Positions 17,914 to 25,412 of a stretch of DNA of 47,010 nt are shown one piece after another. Under the pieces are notes generated by a model. That model was not told the DNA's origin and searched no databases. It saw only the letters and a list, made by a program, of their open reading frames with translations. The DNA comes from Bacillota bacterium (lineage in GTDB: Bacteria; Bacillota; Clostridia; Christensenellales; SZUA-584). The stretch spans positions 1 to 47,010 of the forward strand of contig JAEZHF010000014.1 of NCBI GenBank assembly GCA_023416745.1. Reading direction: 5' to 3'. Position 1 is the stretch's first letter, and each line of letters begins with the position of its first letter. The position numbers were made by a program, and so were the translations under genes.

Positions 17914-18411
17914 ATGATAATCGACATTGCAGACGCGGTTCGCAACACGGGCGAAGAGTTTACGGCGGAATACGACGGTGCGTTTCCGGGGATCGAGTTC
18001 CTGGGCGAACGGTATGACTTTCCGAACGGCGTCCATGTGACGGCGGACTGGCGGTATGACGGCGAAGGCATCATTGTGATGGGGCGCTTTGAAGCGAAAA
18101 CCCCGGTTACCTGTGCCAGATGCCTTGCAGATTTTACGTATACGATCGGCTTTAGATTTGCCGAGTATTATAAAAAGCAGCCGGAAGAAGGCGTATACGC
18201 GTATCAGGACGAGACCATCGACCTTAGCGCAATGCTGGAAGACAATGTGGTGGTGAATCTGCCCACAAAGCTGCTTTGCCATGAGGACTGCAAAGGGCTT
18301 TGCAGCCAGTGCGGTGCGGACTTAAACCAAGAAAAGTGCAGTTGCGCTTCTCAGACAGAAATTTTAAGCCCGTTGGCGGAATTGAATAGGTTATCTGTTG
18401 ATAAAAAATAA
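17914..18411 (+). CDS. yceD: YceD/DUF177 family protein
   Basis: This 165-residue protein is of the DUF177 (YceD/YlbN) family, nearly always encoded directly upstream of rpmF, as here. In other bacteria the family has been tied to 23S rRNA processing or accumulation; the exact role in this organism is not shown. Visible are the N-terminal strand-rich half with PVTCARCLADF and a C-terminal cysteine cluster (CHEDCKGLCSQCG, then C) that may bind zinc. The acidic YAYQDETIDLS segment is typical. The start is ATG 17914, about 30 nt after the predicted transcription start. Confidence 0.9.
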   Translation: MIIDIADAVRNTGEEFTAEYDGAFPGIEFLGERYDFPNGVHVTADWRYDGEGIIVMGRFEAKTPVTCARCLADFTYTIGFRFAEYYKKQPEEGVYAYQDETIDLSAMLEDNVVVNLPTKLLCHEDCKGLCSQCGADLNQEKCSCASQTEILSPLAELNRLSVDKK

Positions 18412-18485
18412 AATTCATGCGCAATACGGGCTTGGCCCGCGAGCCAATACCTTACGGCTTTGCGTGGTTTCGAGTGTAAGAGAGG

Positions 18486-18523
18486 AAAAGCTGGAAAACT
18501 GGCGGAAAGACCTAAGCTTTTTT
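18486..18523 (+). promoter_or_regulatory. Possible attenuator hairpin between yceD and rpmF
   Basis: AAAAGCT (18486-18492) can pair with AGCTTTT (18515-18521), followed by further T residues. The loop is long, 22 nt, so this is weak. It could tune read-through from yceD to rpmF, or be chance. Confidence 0.25.
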
Positions 18524-18561
18524 GCCAAGAGTGATAGCGATAGATGAGGAGGTGTAAATAG

Positions 18562-18759
18562 ATGGCGGTACCAAAAAGGCGGACATCCAAACAGCGCGGA
18601 AATTCGAGGCGGTCGGCGAACTTTAAGCTGGAGGCGCCCGGCATCGCGGAGTGCCCGCAGTGCCATGCGATGAAGCTGACTCACCGGGTTTGCCCGACAT
18701 GCGGTTACTACAACGGCAGACATGTGCTGAATACCGAAAAAACGGAAAAAGCGCGCTAG
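18562..18759 (+). CDS. rpmF: 50S ribosomal protein bL32
   Basis: This is a large-subunit ribosomal protein of 65 residues, the expected size. It starts MAVPKRRTSKQ, has a basic N-terminal half, and carries a four-cysteine zinc ribbon CPQC...CPTC (the C+ form) around residues 33-49. The GAGGAGGTG ribosome-binding site at 18546-18554 fixes ATG 18562. It follows yceD on the same transcript and is followed by a terminator. Confidence 0.98.
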   Translation: MAVPKRRTSKQRGNSRRSANFKLEAPGIAECPQCHAMKLTHRVCPTCGYYNGRHVLNTEKTEKAR

Positions 18760-18777
18760 ATCGATATGTCAATCAGG

Positions 18778-18803
18778 GGCGCCTGAACAAGGGCGCTCTT
18801 TTT
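18778..18803 (+). terminator. Rho-independent terminator after rpmF
   Basis: GGCGCC (18778-18783) pairs with GGCGCT (18792-18797, one G-U) around an 8-nt loop, followed by a run of T to 18803. Confidence 0.65.
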
Positions 18804-18832
18804 GTGTTTTGAGACAAGGCGCCATACAATTC

Positions 18833-18853
18833 ATGTATGCACACTGCATACAT
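18833..18853. promoter_or_regulatory. Perfect inverted repeat upstream of the plsX promoter (candidate operator)
   Basis: ATGTATGC (18833-18840), spacer ACACT, then GCATACAT (18846-18853) form a perfect 8-bp dyad. It lies about 50 bp upstream of the plsX -35 box and after the rpmF terminator. No T-run follows, so it is not a terminator. It does not match the FapR operator as I know it. Confidence 0.4.
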
Positions 18854-18905
18854 TTACAGTTTGGTTCAGCCTGCTTATTTGTGAAAGACCCGTCAAGAAA
18901 AATTG

Positions 18906-18934
18906 TTGCATTGGCATTGTATTTTTTATATACT
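18906..18934 (+). promoter_or_regulatory. Sigma-A promoter for plsX-acpP-rnc
   Basis: TTGCAT (18906-18911) and TATACT (18929-18934) with 17-bp spacing. The predicted start near 18941 is ~30 nt upstream of the TTG start of plsX. Confidence 0.65.
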
Positions 18935-18970
18935 ACCCATATATAAATGAACTAAAGCGAGGGAGCCGTA

Positions 18971-19975
18971 TTGAAAATCATTGTTGACGCCATGGGTGGG
19001 GACAATGCGCCGCACGCTATCGTGGACGGATGTGTGCAGGCGTTGTCGGAAAGCCCGGAACTGGAGCTGATACTCACCGGCCGGCGCGACGTGATTGAAG
19101 CGGAACTGACAAAATACAATTACGATGCCGCGCGCATAAATATTGTTGACGCAACAGAAGTTATAGACATGGCAGAATCGCCCGTTGAGGCGATCCGTCA
19201 CAAAAAGGATTCATCGTTGGTGAAGGGTCTTCGGTTGCTGCAGGCCGGTGAGGCGGGCGCTTTCATCACGGCGGGTTCCACCGGCGCAACGATTGCAGGG
19301 GCCACGCTGATCGTAAAAAGGTTGCCGAACGTGAAACGGCCCGCGCTGGCGCCGTTGCTGCCCACGCGCAAGGGTAAGGTGCTGCTGATCGACTGCGGGG
19401 CGAATGCAGAATGCCGCCCATCGTTTCTGGCTCAGTTTGCGCTGATGGGTAGTATTTACATGCAGCGGATGGAAGGTATTGACTCTCCCCGGGTCGGGCT
19501 GGTGAACAACGGCGCAGAAGCTGAGAAGGGCACGGAGCTGACCAAGGCGGCTTACAAGCTTATCGAAGAGATGCCAGTCAACTTCAAGGGTAATGCCGAA
19601 GGGCGTGATCTGGTTTCGGGAGACTTTGACGTGATTGTGACGGACGGGTTTACCGGGAACGTGATCTTAAAGTTCATGGAGGGCATGGCGGGCGTGCTGA
19701 TGGGCATGCTGAAGGATGAACTCAGCAGTACCTTTTCGGCCAAGCTGGGAGCGGCGCTCTCGATGCCCGCATTCCGCAGCTTCAAAAAGAAGATGGACTA
19801 TACCGAATACGGCGGCGCACTGATGCTGGGCGTAAACGGCGGCGTCATCAAGGCGCATGGTTCTTCTAACGCCAAGGCGATAAAAAGCACCCTGCGTCAG
19901 GCAGCAGGTTTCATAAAAGCCGATGTTGTGGGTGTGATAAAACAAGAGATATCAAAATTTTCTTTGAGCGATTAA
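18971..19975 (+). CDS. plsX: Phosphate acyltransferase PlsX
   Basis: PlsX converts acyl-ACP to acyl-phosphate, the first committed step of phospholipid synthesis in most Firmicutes. Its product is used by PlsY, encoded at 30387 in this window. It has 334 residues: IIVDAMGGDNAP at the N-terminus, SGATGA-like TAGSTGATIAGA, LIDCGANAECRP, and TDGFTGNVILK. The start is TTG 18971 after GAGGGAG. acpP follows 23 nt after the stop, giving the usual plsX-acpP-rnc group; fapR and fabD, often nearby, are absent. Confidence 0.96.
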   Translation: MKIIVDAMGGDNAPHAIVDGCVQALSESPELELILTGRRDVIEAELTKYNYDAARINIVDATEVIDMAESPVEAIRHKKDSSLVKGLRLLQAGEAGAFITAGSTGATIAGATLIVKRLPNVKRPALAPLLPTRKGKVLLIDCGANAECRPSFLAQFALMGSIYMQRMEGIDSPRVGLVNNGAEAEKGTELTKAAYKLIEEMPVNFKGNAEGRDLVSGDFDVIVTDGFTGNVILKFMEGMAGVLMGMLKDELSSTFSAKLGAALSMPAFRSFKKKMDYTEYGGALMLGVNGGVIKAHGSSNAKAIKSTLRQAAGFIKADVVGVIKQEISKFSLSD

Positions 19976-19998
19976 TTAAAGTTTACAGGAGGCTCGCA

Positions 19999-20235
19999 AT
20001 GGTATTTGAAAAGGTAAGGAAAATCTTGTCCGATCAGCTGGAAATTGACGAAGAGAGCATCACGCTGGAGTCTGATCTTGTCGAGGACTTAAAAGCCGAT
20101 TCTCTCGCTATCGTGGAGCTTATCATGGACTTAGAGCAAGAGTTTGACCTTGATATTCCGGATGAGGAACTGCCCAAGGTTGTTACTGTCAAGGATGTTG
20201 TATCCTATATTGAAAAAAACGTCGGCGGATTTTAA
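19999..20235 (+). CDS. acpP: Acyl carrier protein
   Basis: This is the 78-residue fatty-acid carrier. The phosphopantetheine attachment serine is S35 in the conserved DSL motif (KADSLAIVELIMDLE), within the usual acidic four-helix protein. ATG 19999 follows AGGAGG at 19987-19992. It lies between plsX and rnc; a hairpin separates it from rnc. Confidence 0.98.
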   Translation: MVFEKVRKILSDQLEIDEESITLESDLVEDLKADSLAIVELIMDLEQEFDLDIPDEELPKVVTVKDVVSYIEKNVGGF

Positions 20236-20254
20236 TAAGCATTAAGCCTTTTTG

Positions 20255-20285
20255 CCCGGAGTAATTGGCTGCTCCGGGTATTGCT
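20255..20285 (+). terminator. Hairpin between acpP and rnc (attenuator or weak terminator)
   Basis: CCCGGAG (20255-20261) and CTCCGGG (20272-20278) form a perfect 7-bp stem with a 10-nt loop, followed by TATTGCTTTG. The T content is poor, so it may reduce rather than stop transcription into rnc, or be a processing site. Confidence 0.5.
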
Positions 20286-20302
20286 TTGCTATGGTGGAAT
20301 AA

Positions 20303-20980
20303 ATGTCTCAGGCAGATTTGTCCCTTCTGGAAAACAGTATAGGTTATTCGTTTACGGACAAGCGGTTATTGGAACGTGCATTTGTGCACTCCTCCGCGGA
20401 CGCCGGTGAGAGCTATGAACGCCTTGAGTTTTTAGGTGACGCCGTCTTGGAGCTGACCGTCAGTGAGCATCTTTTTTTTGAGAAGCCGGACTATACCGAA
20501 GGTGAGATGACCAAAAGCCGTGCGGCACTGGTCAACGAGAGTGCGCTGGTGAAGCTCGCGCGCGAGCTTGGCGTCAGCGATTATCTGATACTGGGTCGTG
20601 GCGAGCGCAACTCGGGCGGTGCGGACAAGCCGTCGATACTGGCAGACGCTGTGGAAGCACTGATCGGGGCGGTGTACGTGGACGGCGGTTTTGACGCAGC
20701 TCACGGTGTGGTGATGCGGCTGATGGAAGGAAGCTTTGACAATGTACTATCGGGCGGCGGCGTGCGGGACTATAAAACGCAGCTGCAGGAGCACTACCAC
20801 AAAAAGGGCATCAGCGATATACGCTATACTGTTTTTAAAGAAGAAGGACCGCCGCACGATAAAGTGTTTTACGTCAAACTTTATATCGCCGGCGAAGAGA
20901 TATCTCAGGGCAAGGGCAGGTCCAAAAAGACCGCTGAACAGAAGGCGGCCCGTCAGGCCTGCATGAATGTAAAAGAATAG
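20303..20980 (+). CDS. rnc: Ribonuclease III
   Basis: This is the double-strand-specific endoribonuclease for rRNA precursor and mRNA processing. Of 225 residues, the catalytic domain carries the signature ERLEFLGDAVLEL (residues 39-51) and the second acidic site (SILADAVEALIGAVY). A C-terminal dsRNA-binding domain follows (DYKTQLQEHYHKKG, then GKGRSKKTAEQKAAR). Start is ATG 20303. The usual Firmicutes neighbours smc and ftsY do not follow; glyA does, 12 nt later. Confidence 0.97.
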   Translation: MSQADLSLLENSIGYSFTDKRLLERAFVHSSADAGESYERLEFLGDAVLELTVSEHLFFEKPDYTEGEMTKSRAALVNESALVKLARELGVSDYLILGRGERNSGGADKPSILADAVEALIGAVYVDGGFDAAHGVVMRLMEGSFDNVLSGGGVRDYKTQLQEHYHKKGISDIRYTVFKEEGPPHDKVFYVKLYIAGEEISQGKGRSKKTAEQKAARQACMNVKE

Positions 20981-20992
20981 GGGTATAACACA

Positions 20993-22228
20993 ATGCTTGA
21001 TTTTTCGAGAGTGAAGGCAGTGGATGAGGCGGTATATGCCGCGATGATGGATGAACTGAAACGCCAGCAGCAGAACATAGAGCTGATCGCGTCGGAGAAC
21101 TTTGTTTCCGAAGCAGTGATGAACGCGATGGGGTCTCATCTCACCAACAAATACGCGGAAGGTTATCCGGGCAAGCGCTACTATGGCGGCTGCGAGTATG
21201 TGGACGTGGTGGAGACGCTGGCGATCGAGCGGGCCAAGAAGCTGTTTGGAGCGGAGTTTGCCAACGTGCAGCCGCACTCGGGTGCGCAGGCCAACACCGC
21301 TGTATACTTTGCGATGCTGGAACCAGGCGACACGATACTTGGCATGAGCCTGGCTCATGGCGGGCATCTCACACATGGCAGCCCTGTCAACATCTCGGGT
21401 AAATATTTCAAGATCGTACCGTACGGCGTAAACCCGGAAACGGAGCAGATCGATTATGACGCTCTGCGCACTTTGGCACAGGAGCACAGACCTAAGATGA
21501 TCGTGGCTGGTGCGAGCGCTTATCCACGTAAAATTGACTTTAAGGTGTTCCGTGAGATCGCGGACGAAGTGGGCGCGTTGCTGATGGTGGACATGGCGCA
21601 CATTGCCGGCCTCGTAGCGGCGGGTGAGCATGAAAGTCCCGTGCCGTGGGCCGACTTTGTAACCACCACGACGCACAAAACGCTGCGCGGCCCGCGCGGC
21701 GGCCTGATACTGTGCAAGGAGCAGTACGGTGCGGCCGTCAACAAGGCGATATTCCCGGGCACGCAGGGCGGCCCGTTGATGCACGTGATTGCGGCGAAAG
21801 CTGTGTGCTTTGAGGAAGCGTTTCAGGAAGGCTTCAAGGATTATCAGAAACGGATTGTTTCCAATGCAGCGGCTCTTGCGAAGAGCCTGATGGAATGCGG
21901 CATACGCCTGGTGTCGGGCGGCACGGACAACCACCTGATGCTGGTGGATCTGACGGATAAGGGCATCACCGGCAAGGATCTGGAGGCGATGCTGGGGCGC
22001 GCGAACATCACTGTCAACAAGAATGCGATACCGTTCGACACCCGCAGCCCATTCATCACCAGCGGCATCCGCTTGGGAACGCCGGCGACGACGTCGCGCG
22101 GCATGGATGAGGCCGATATGCAGGTGATCGGAACGCTGATTTCCGACATCGTGCACAAGGGCGAAGATGCCGTGGAGGCCGTGAAGGCCCGTGTGCTGGA
22201 GCTGTGCGCAAAAAGACCGTTGTACTGA
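20993..22228 (+). CDS. glyA: Serine hydroxymethyltransferase
   Basis: GlyA is a PLP enzyme interconverting serine and glycine with tetrahydrofolate, feeding one-carbon metabolism. The 411-residue length is typical. Motifs include NIELIASENF, NKYAEGYPGKRYYGG, the PLP lysine K229 in THKTLRGPRGG, and GTPATTSRGM. ATG 20993 is 12 nt after the rnc stop, suggesting co-transcription, with a clear terminator downstream. Confidence 0.98.
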   Translation: MLDFSRVKAVDEAVYAAMMDELKRQQQNIELIASENFVSEAVMNAMGSHLTNKYAEGYPGKRYYGGCEYVDVVETLAIERAKKLFGAEFANVQPHSGAQANTAVYFAMLEPGDTILGMSLAHGGHLTHGSPVNISGKYFKIVPYGVNPETEQIDYDALRTLAQEHRPKMIVAGASAYPRKIDFKVFREIADEVGALLMVDMAHIAGLVAAGEHESPVPWADFVTTTTHKTLRGPRGGLILCKEQYGAAVNKAIFPGTQGGPLMHVIAAKAVCFEEAFQEGFKDYQKRIVSNAAALAKSLMECGIRLVSGGTDNHLMLVDLTDKGITGKDLEAMLGRANITVNKNAIPFDTRSPFITSGIRLGTPATTSRGMDEADMQVIGTLISDIVHKGEDAVEAVKARVLELCAKRPLY

Positions 22229-22257
22229 TAATGACTACATTGGAATCTAAACCCAAG

Positions 22258-22286
22258 AAAGCCTGCGAAAGCGGGCTTTTTCTTTA
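22258..22286 (+). terminator. Rho-independent terminator after glyA
   Basis: AAAGCCTGC (22258-22266), a stable GAAA tetraloop, then GCGGGCTTT (22271-22279) with one G-U pair, followed by TTTTCTTT. Confidence 0.85.
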
Positions 22287-22422
22287 CGCCTAAAATACGC
22301 CATCGTACGGTGCAATAAGGCAAAATCGGCGTTATTGCGCAGGAAATACGGATTGTGAAGTATTTTGTTGATACACAATTCTGTTATCATGTACACAAAA
22401 AATCCAATTCTCGCGCCTTAAT

Positions 22423-22476
22423 TTTACACGGGCTTTACACAGCGTTTATCCGTCTTTTACAAAGCGCTGATATACT
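22423..22476 (+). promoter_or_regulatory. Pho box and promoter of pstS
   Basis: Four TTTACA-like hexamers recur exactly every 11 bp: TTTACA 22423, TTTACA 22434, TTTATC 22445 and TTTACA 22456. TATACT at 22471-22476 serves as the -10. PhoP of Firmicutes binds TTAACA-type direct repeats with this period, and such sites replace the -35 box in phosphate-starvation promoters. The pstS start codon is 35 nt downstream of the -10. Confidence 0.8.
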
Positions 22477-22511
22477 CGTCCCAGATTTTCAAACAAATCA
22501 AGGAGGATATA

Positions 22512-23447
22512 ATGAAAAAGATCGGTTTAGTTGCAATACTTGTGATAGCGATGGTAACAGCGCTTGTAGGCTGTGGAACACCCGCTGCTGAAACTCCGGC
22601 GGCGACGAAAGCCCCGGCGACGGAAGCCCCAGCGACAGAAGCCCCGGCGACGGAAGCCCCGGCGACGGAAGCCTCGGCTGAGCCTGTTTCCCTCATTACT
22701 GCGGGTTCCACATCGGTGGCTCCTGTAATGGAAGCGCTGGTTGAGCTCTACGTAGCGGCAAACCCCAATGTTGAGATTACCGTGGAACAGGGCGGCTCCG
22801 GTGTGGGCGTGACTTCCACTGCGGAAGGCACTGTTGATTTCGGTATGGCTTCCAGAAATGTGAAAGATGATGAACAGTCTGCAAACCCGGACATGAAGAC
22901 CACTCTGCTTTGCCTGGATGGCGTGGCGGTGGTTGTGAACTCGGCCAACACGGTGGCTGAGCTGACGAAGGATCAGGTCAAGGCCATCTACCTCGGCGAA
23001 ATCACCGATTGGTCCGAAGTGGGCGGCCCCGCCGGCAAAATCAACCTCTACACCAGAGACGCAGCTTCGGGCACCAGAGGCGCTTTCCAGGAGCTGTTCC
23101 TGGGCAAAGATGACGCGGGCGAAGAAATCATCATCGACGAGACGATCTGCGCAAGCGTGTTTGATTCCACCGGCGCGGTCGCCAGCGCGGTGCAGGGCGA
23201 TGCGATGGGTATCGGATACATTTCACTCGGTGTTGTTGAGGAATATGAAGGCGTTACTGCCCTGAAGATCGACGGCGTGGATGCGACGATCGACAATATG
23301 GTTAACGGCACTTACAAGTACATGAGACCTTTCAACTTGCTCACGATGGGAGACCCGACCGGCGAAGTGGCAAAGTTCTTTGAATACTGTGTCGCGAATC
23401 AGGAAGCGGAGGACTATATAGTGAGCAAAGGCTACGTTATGCCGTAA
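22512..23447 (+). CDS. pstS: Phosphate ABC transporter substrate-binding lipoprotein PstS
   Basis: PstS captures phosphate outside the membrane for PstCAB. It has 311 residues with a lipoprotein signal ending LVGC, Cys21 being the lipidated residue. An Ala/Pro/Thr/Glu linker follows, built from repeated ATEAP units, then the binding domain. Phosphate-contact motifs are AGSTSVAPVME, QGGSGVGV, GMASRNVK and RDAASGTRGAF. ATG 22512 follows AGGAGGATAT. A strong terminator separates pstS from pstC, so the binding protein can be expressed independently and in excess over the permease. Confidence 0.97.
   Translation: MKKIGLVAILVIAMVTALVGCGTPAAETPAATKAPATEAPATEAPATEAPATEASAEPVSLITAGSTSVAPVMEALVELYVAANPNVEITVEQGGSGVGVTSTAEGTVDFGMASRNVKDDEQSANPDMKTTLLCLDGVAVVVNSANTVAELTKDQVKAIYLGEITDWSEVGGPAGKINLYTRDAASGTRGAFQELFLGKDDAGEEIIIDETICASVFDSTGAVASAVQGDAMGIGYISLGVVEEYEGVTALKIDGVDATIDNMVNGTYKYMRPFNLLTMGDPTGEVAKFFEYCVANQEAEDYIVSKGYVMP
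22611..22670 (+). repeat. Four 15-bp tandem repeats in the PstS linker
   Basis: Units start at 22611, 22626, 22641 and 22656 with consensus GCCCCGGCGACGGAA, each adding five linker residues (APATE). A degenerate copy precedes them. Copy-number change would keep the frame. Confidence 0.85.
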
Positions 23448-23475
23448 GCTGAAAAAATCGTTAAATTTAGACTTG

Positions 23476-23520
23476 GTTCGGACAGCTGCACGCGTTGCGG
23501 CTGTCCGAACTTTTGTTTTT
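23476..23520 (+). terminator. Strong Rho-independent terminator after pstS
   Basis: GTTCGGACAGC (23476-23486) and GCTGTCCGAAC (23500-23510) form a perfect 11-bp stem with a 13-nt loop, then TTTTGTTTTT. Confidence 0.93.
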
Positions 23521-23545
23521 GCATTTCAGCACACAAAAGGGCGTC

Positions 23546-23573
23546 TTAACACAATCTTTACAAAGTCTTAACG
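23546..23573 (+). promoter_or_regulatory. Pho box upstream of pstC
   Basis: TTAACA 23546, TTTACA 23557 and TTAACG 23568 recur at exactly 11 bp, matching the PhoP-binding pattern seen before pstS. TTGACT at 23590 keeps the same register, with a weaker hexamer between. A TACAAT at 23605-23610 could be the -10. This gives pstCAB-phoU its own phosphate-controlled start after the pstS terminator. Confidence 0.75.
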
Positions 23574-23646
23574 CGACGTGGACGTGAACTTGACTTGAGT
23601 CAGATACAATAATAGTCGTGTTGAAGCAGGACAAAAAGGTGGAAGC

Positions 23647-24519
23647 ATGAAAAGCAAAAAATTAAGAATTGGCGAAAAATCGATAGAGTCGTTGATGCTC
23701 GTCTGTGCACTGGTATCGGTGGCGGCGGTGCTGCTGATCACTTACCTGATATTCGCCGAAGGGCTGCCGGTGTTTTCCTCGGTGAACGTCTGGGATTTTA
23801 TATCCGGAACGACGTGGCAGCCGACGAAAGGCGTATTTGGCATATTGCCGATGATTGTGGGTTCCCTTTATACGACGATCATCGCCCTGATTATCGGAAT
23901 ACCGATCGGGCTGGGATGCGCGATATTTCTGGCGGAGATTGCACCGAAGCGGCTCTCCAAAATTCTGCGAAAGTGCATCGAGATACTCGCGGGCATACCG
24001 TCTATCGTCTACGGCTTCTTCGGCATGGCGGTGCTGGTGCCACTGATTCGCGGCTTTAAGCTGGGGCCGGGTTATTCGGTGCTGGCGGCCGGGCTGATAC
24101 TGGCTATCATGATACTGCCGACGATTATCAGCATCGCTGAGGTGTCGCTGCGCATGGTTCCCTCCGCATACAAGGACGGCTCGCTGGCCTTGGGGGCTTC
24201 CAACTGGCAGACGATCAAGAAGGTTAGCCTGCCCACCGCAAAATCCGGTATCCTTGCGGGCATCATACTGGGCATCGGGCGTGCCGTGGGTGAGACGATG
24301 GCAGTGATACTGGTGGCGGGTAATTCGCCCATCATCCCGACATCGTTGTTCCAACCGGTGCGTACGCTGACGGTCAACGTCGTCATCGAGATGGCGTATG
24401 TGTCCACCGGCTCCGACCATTATCACGCACTTTTTGCCACGGCTATCGTGCTGTTTGTGTTCGTGATGATCATCAACGCGGCGGTCATAATGCTAAGCAG
24501 ACAGAAGGTGAGGGTATGA
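23647..24519 (+). CDS. pstC: Phosphate ABC transporter permease PstC
   Basis: This is one of two membrane subunits of the Pst importer. Its 290 residues form about six membrane helices, with the permease EAA-type coupling loop (LALGASNWQTIKKVSLPTA) and the typical PstC segment GIPSIVYGFFGMAVLVP. ATG 23647 follows AAGGTGGAAG. The stop overlaps the pstA start (ATGA), so pstC and pstA are translated as a coupled pair. Confidence 0.96.
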   Translation: MKSKKLRIGEKSIESLMLVCALVSVAAVLLITYLIFAEGLPVFSSVNVWDFISGTTWQPTKGVFGILPMIVGSLYTTIIALIIGIPIGLGCAIFLAEIAPKRLSKILRKCIEILAGIPSIVYGFFGMAVLVPLIRGFKLGPGYSVLAAGLILAIMILPTIISIAEVSLRMVPSAYKDGSLALGASNWQTIKKVSLPTAKSGILAGIILGIGRAVGETMAVILVAGNSPIIPTSLFQPVRTLTVNVVIEMAYVSTGSDHYHALFATAIVLFVFVMIINAAVIMLSRQKVRV

Positions 24520-25412
24520 TGGAAAACGGCGGCATGGAAAAATGGTGCACGAAGGAATGGATATTGACTAACCGCGCCAGGCAGAAAAGGCGTCAGCGGA
24601 TGGCTTACTCGCTGATATATGCGGCGGCAGCGCTGGCGGTGCTTGTTCTCGTTACCATCATCGGCTTCATATTTGTCAACGGCTATAAGGAGCTGAGCTG
24701 GGAGTTTTTATCGCAGGGCGTGAAGGACGCAGGCCGCGAAGGCGGCATACTCCCGATGATGGTCAACACGCTTTATCTGGTGGGCCTCGGGCTGCTGTTC
24801 GCCGCTCCGCTGTCCATACTGGCGGCGATCTATATGACGGAATACGCGCGGCAGGGTGTGCTGATCAAGATCATACGGTTTTTCACCACCAACCTCGCGG
24901 GCATTCCGTCCATTATATTTGGCTTATTCGGGTTCATGTTCTTCGGGCGGATGCTGGGATGGAACTGGTCGCTGCTAAACGGCTCGGCCACGGTGGCGGT
25001 GATTATACTGCCCACGCTGATCCGCACCTCGGAGGAGGCGTTGCTGACCGTACCGCTGGGCTATAAGGAAGGATCACTCGCGATGGGCGCGACCAAGTGG
25101 CAGACGATGTACAAGGTGGTGATTCCGGCGGCGTCACCGGGCATTATCAATGGCGTGATACTTGGCATGGGCCGCATTGTAGGTGAAACGGCGGCGCTGT
25201 TCTTTACGCTGGGCAGCGGAACAAAAATTGCAACGTCCTTGATGGACTCCGCAAGAACACTGTCGCTGCATCTGTACACGCTGGCGAAGGAAGGACTCTC
25301 AGTGGGTAAGGCCTACGCCACGGCCACCGTACTGATCGTCATCGTGCTGATACTGAATCTGATCGCGGGGGCATTTGGCAGCCGGATCAACCGATATAAG
25401 GAGCAAAGATAA
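24516..25412 (+). CDS. pstA: Phosphate ABC transporter permease PstA
   Basis: This is the second permease subunit, 298 residues with six predicted membrane helices. It has FTTNLAGIPSIIFGLFG, the coupling loop LAMGATKWQTMYKVVIPAA, and GETAALFFTLG. Two adjacent ATGs (24516, 24519) are possible starts; 24516 overlaps the pstC stop. A short hydrophilic N-terminus precedes the first helix. The stop shares its last base with the pstB start. Confidence 0.96.
   Translation: MMENGGMEKWCTKEWILTNRARQKRRQRMAYSLIYAAAALAVLVLVTIIGFIFVNGYKELSWEFLSQGVKDAGREGGILPMMVNTLYLVGLGLLFAAPLSILAAIYMTEYARQGVLIKIIRFFTTNLAGIPSIIFGLFGFMFFGRMLGWNWSLLNGSATVAVIILPTLIRTSEEALLTVPLGYKEGSLAMGATKWQTMYKVVIPAASPGIINGVILGMGRIVGETAALFFTLGSGTKIATSLMDSARTLSLHLYTLAKEGLSVGKAYATATVLIVIVLILNLIAGAFGSRINRYKEQR

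Noticed and set aside
18802..18987. 61-codon frame between rpmF and plsX
   Set aside because: It runs through the rpmF terminator, the dyad and the plsX promoter and has no ribosome-binding site.
20747..22156. 469-codon minus-strand frame over rnc and glyA
   Set aside because: It is the antisense of glyA; the His/Arg-rich translation is typical of a shadow in G+C-rich coding DNA.
22355..22591. 78-codon frame upstream of and into pstS
   Set aside because: It covers the Pho box and overlaps the pstS signal peptide in another frame.
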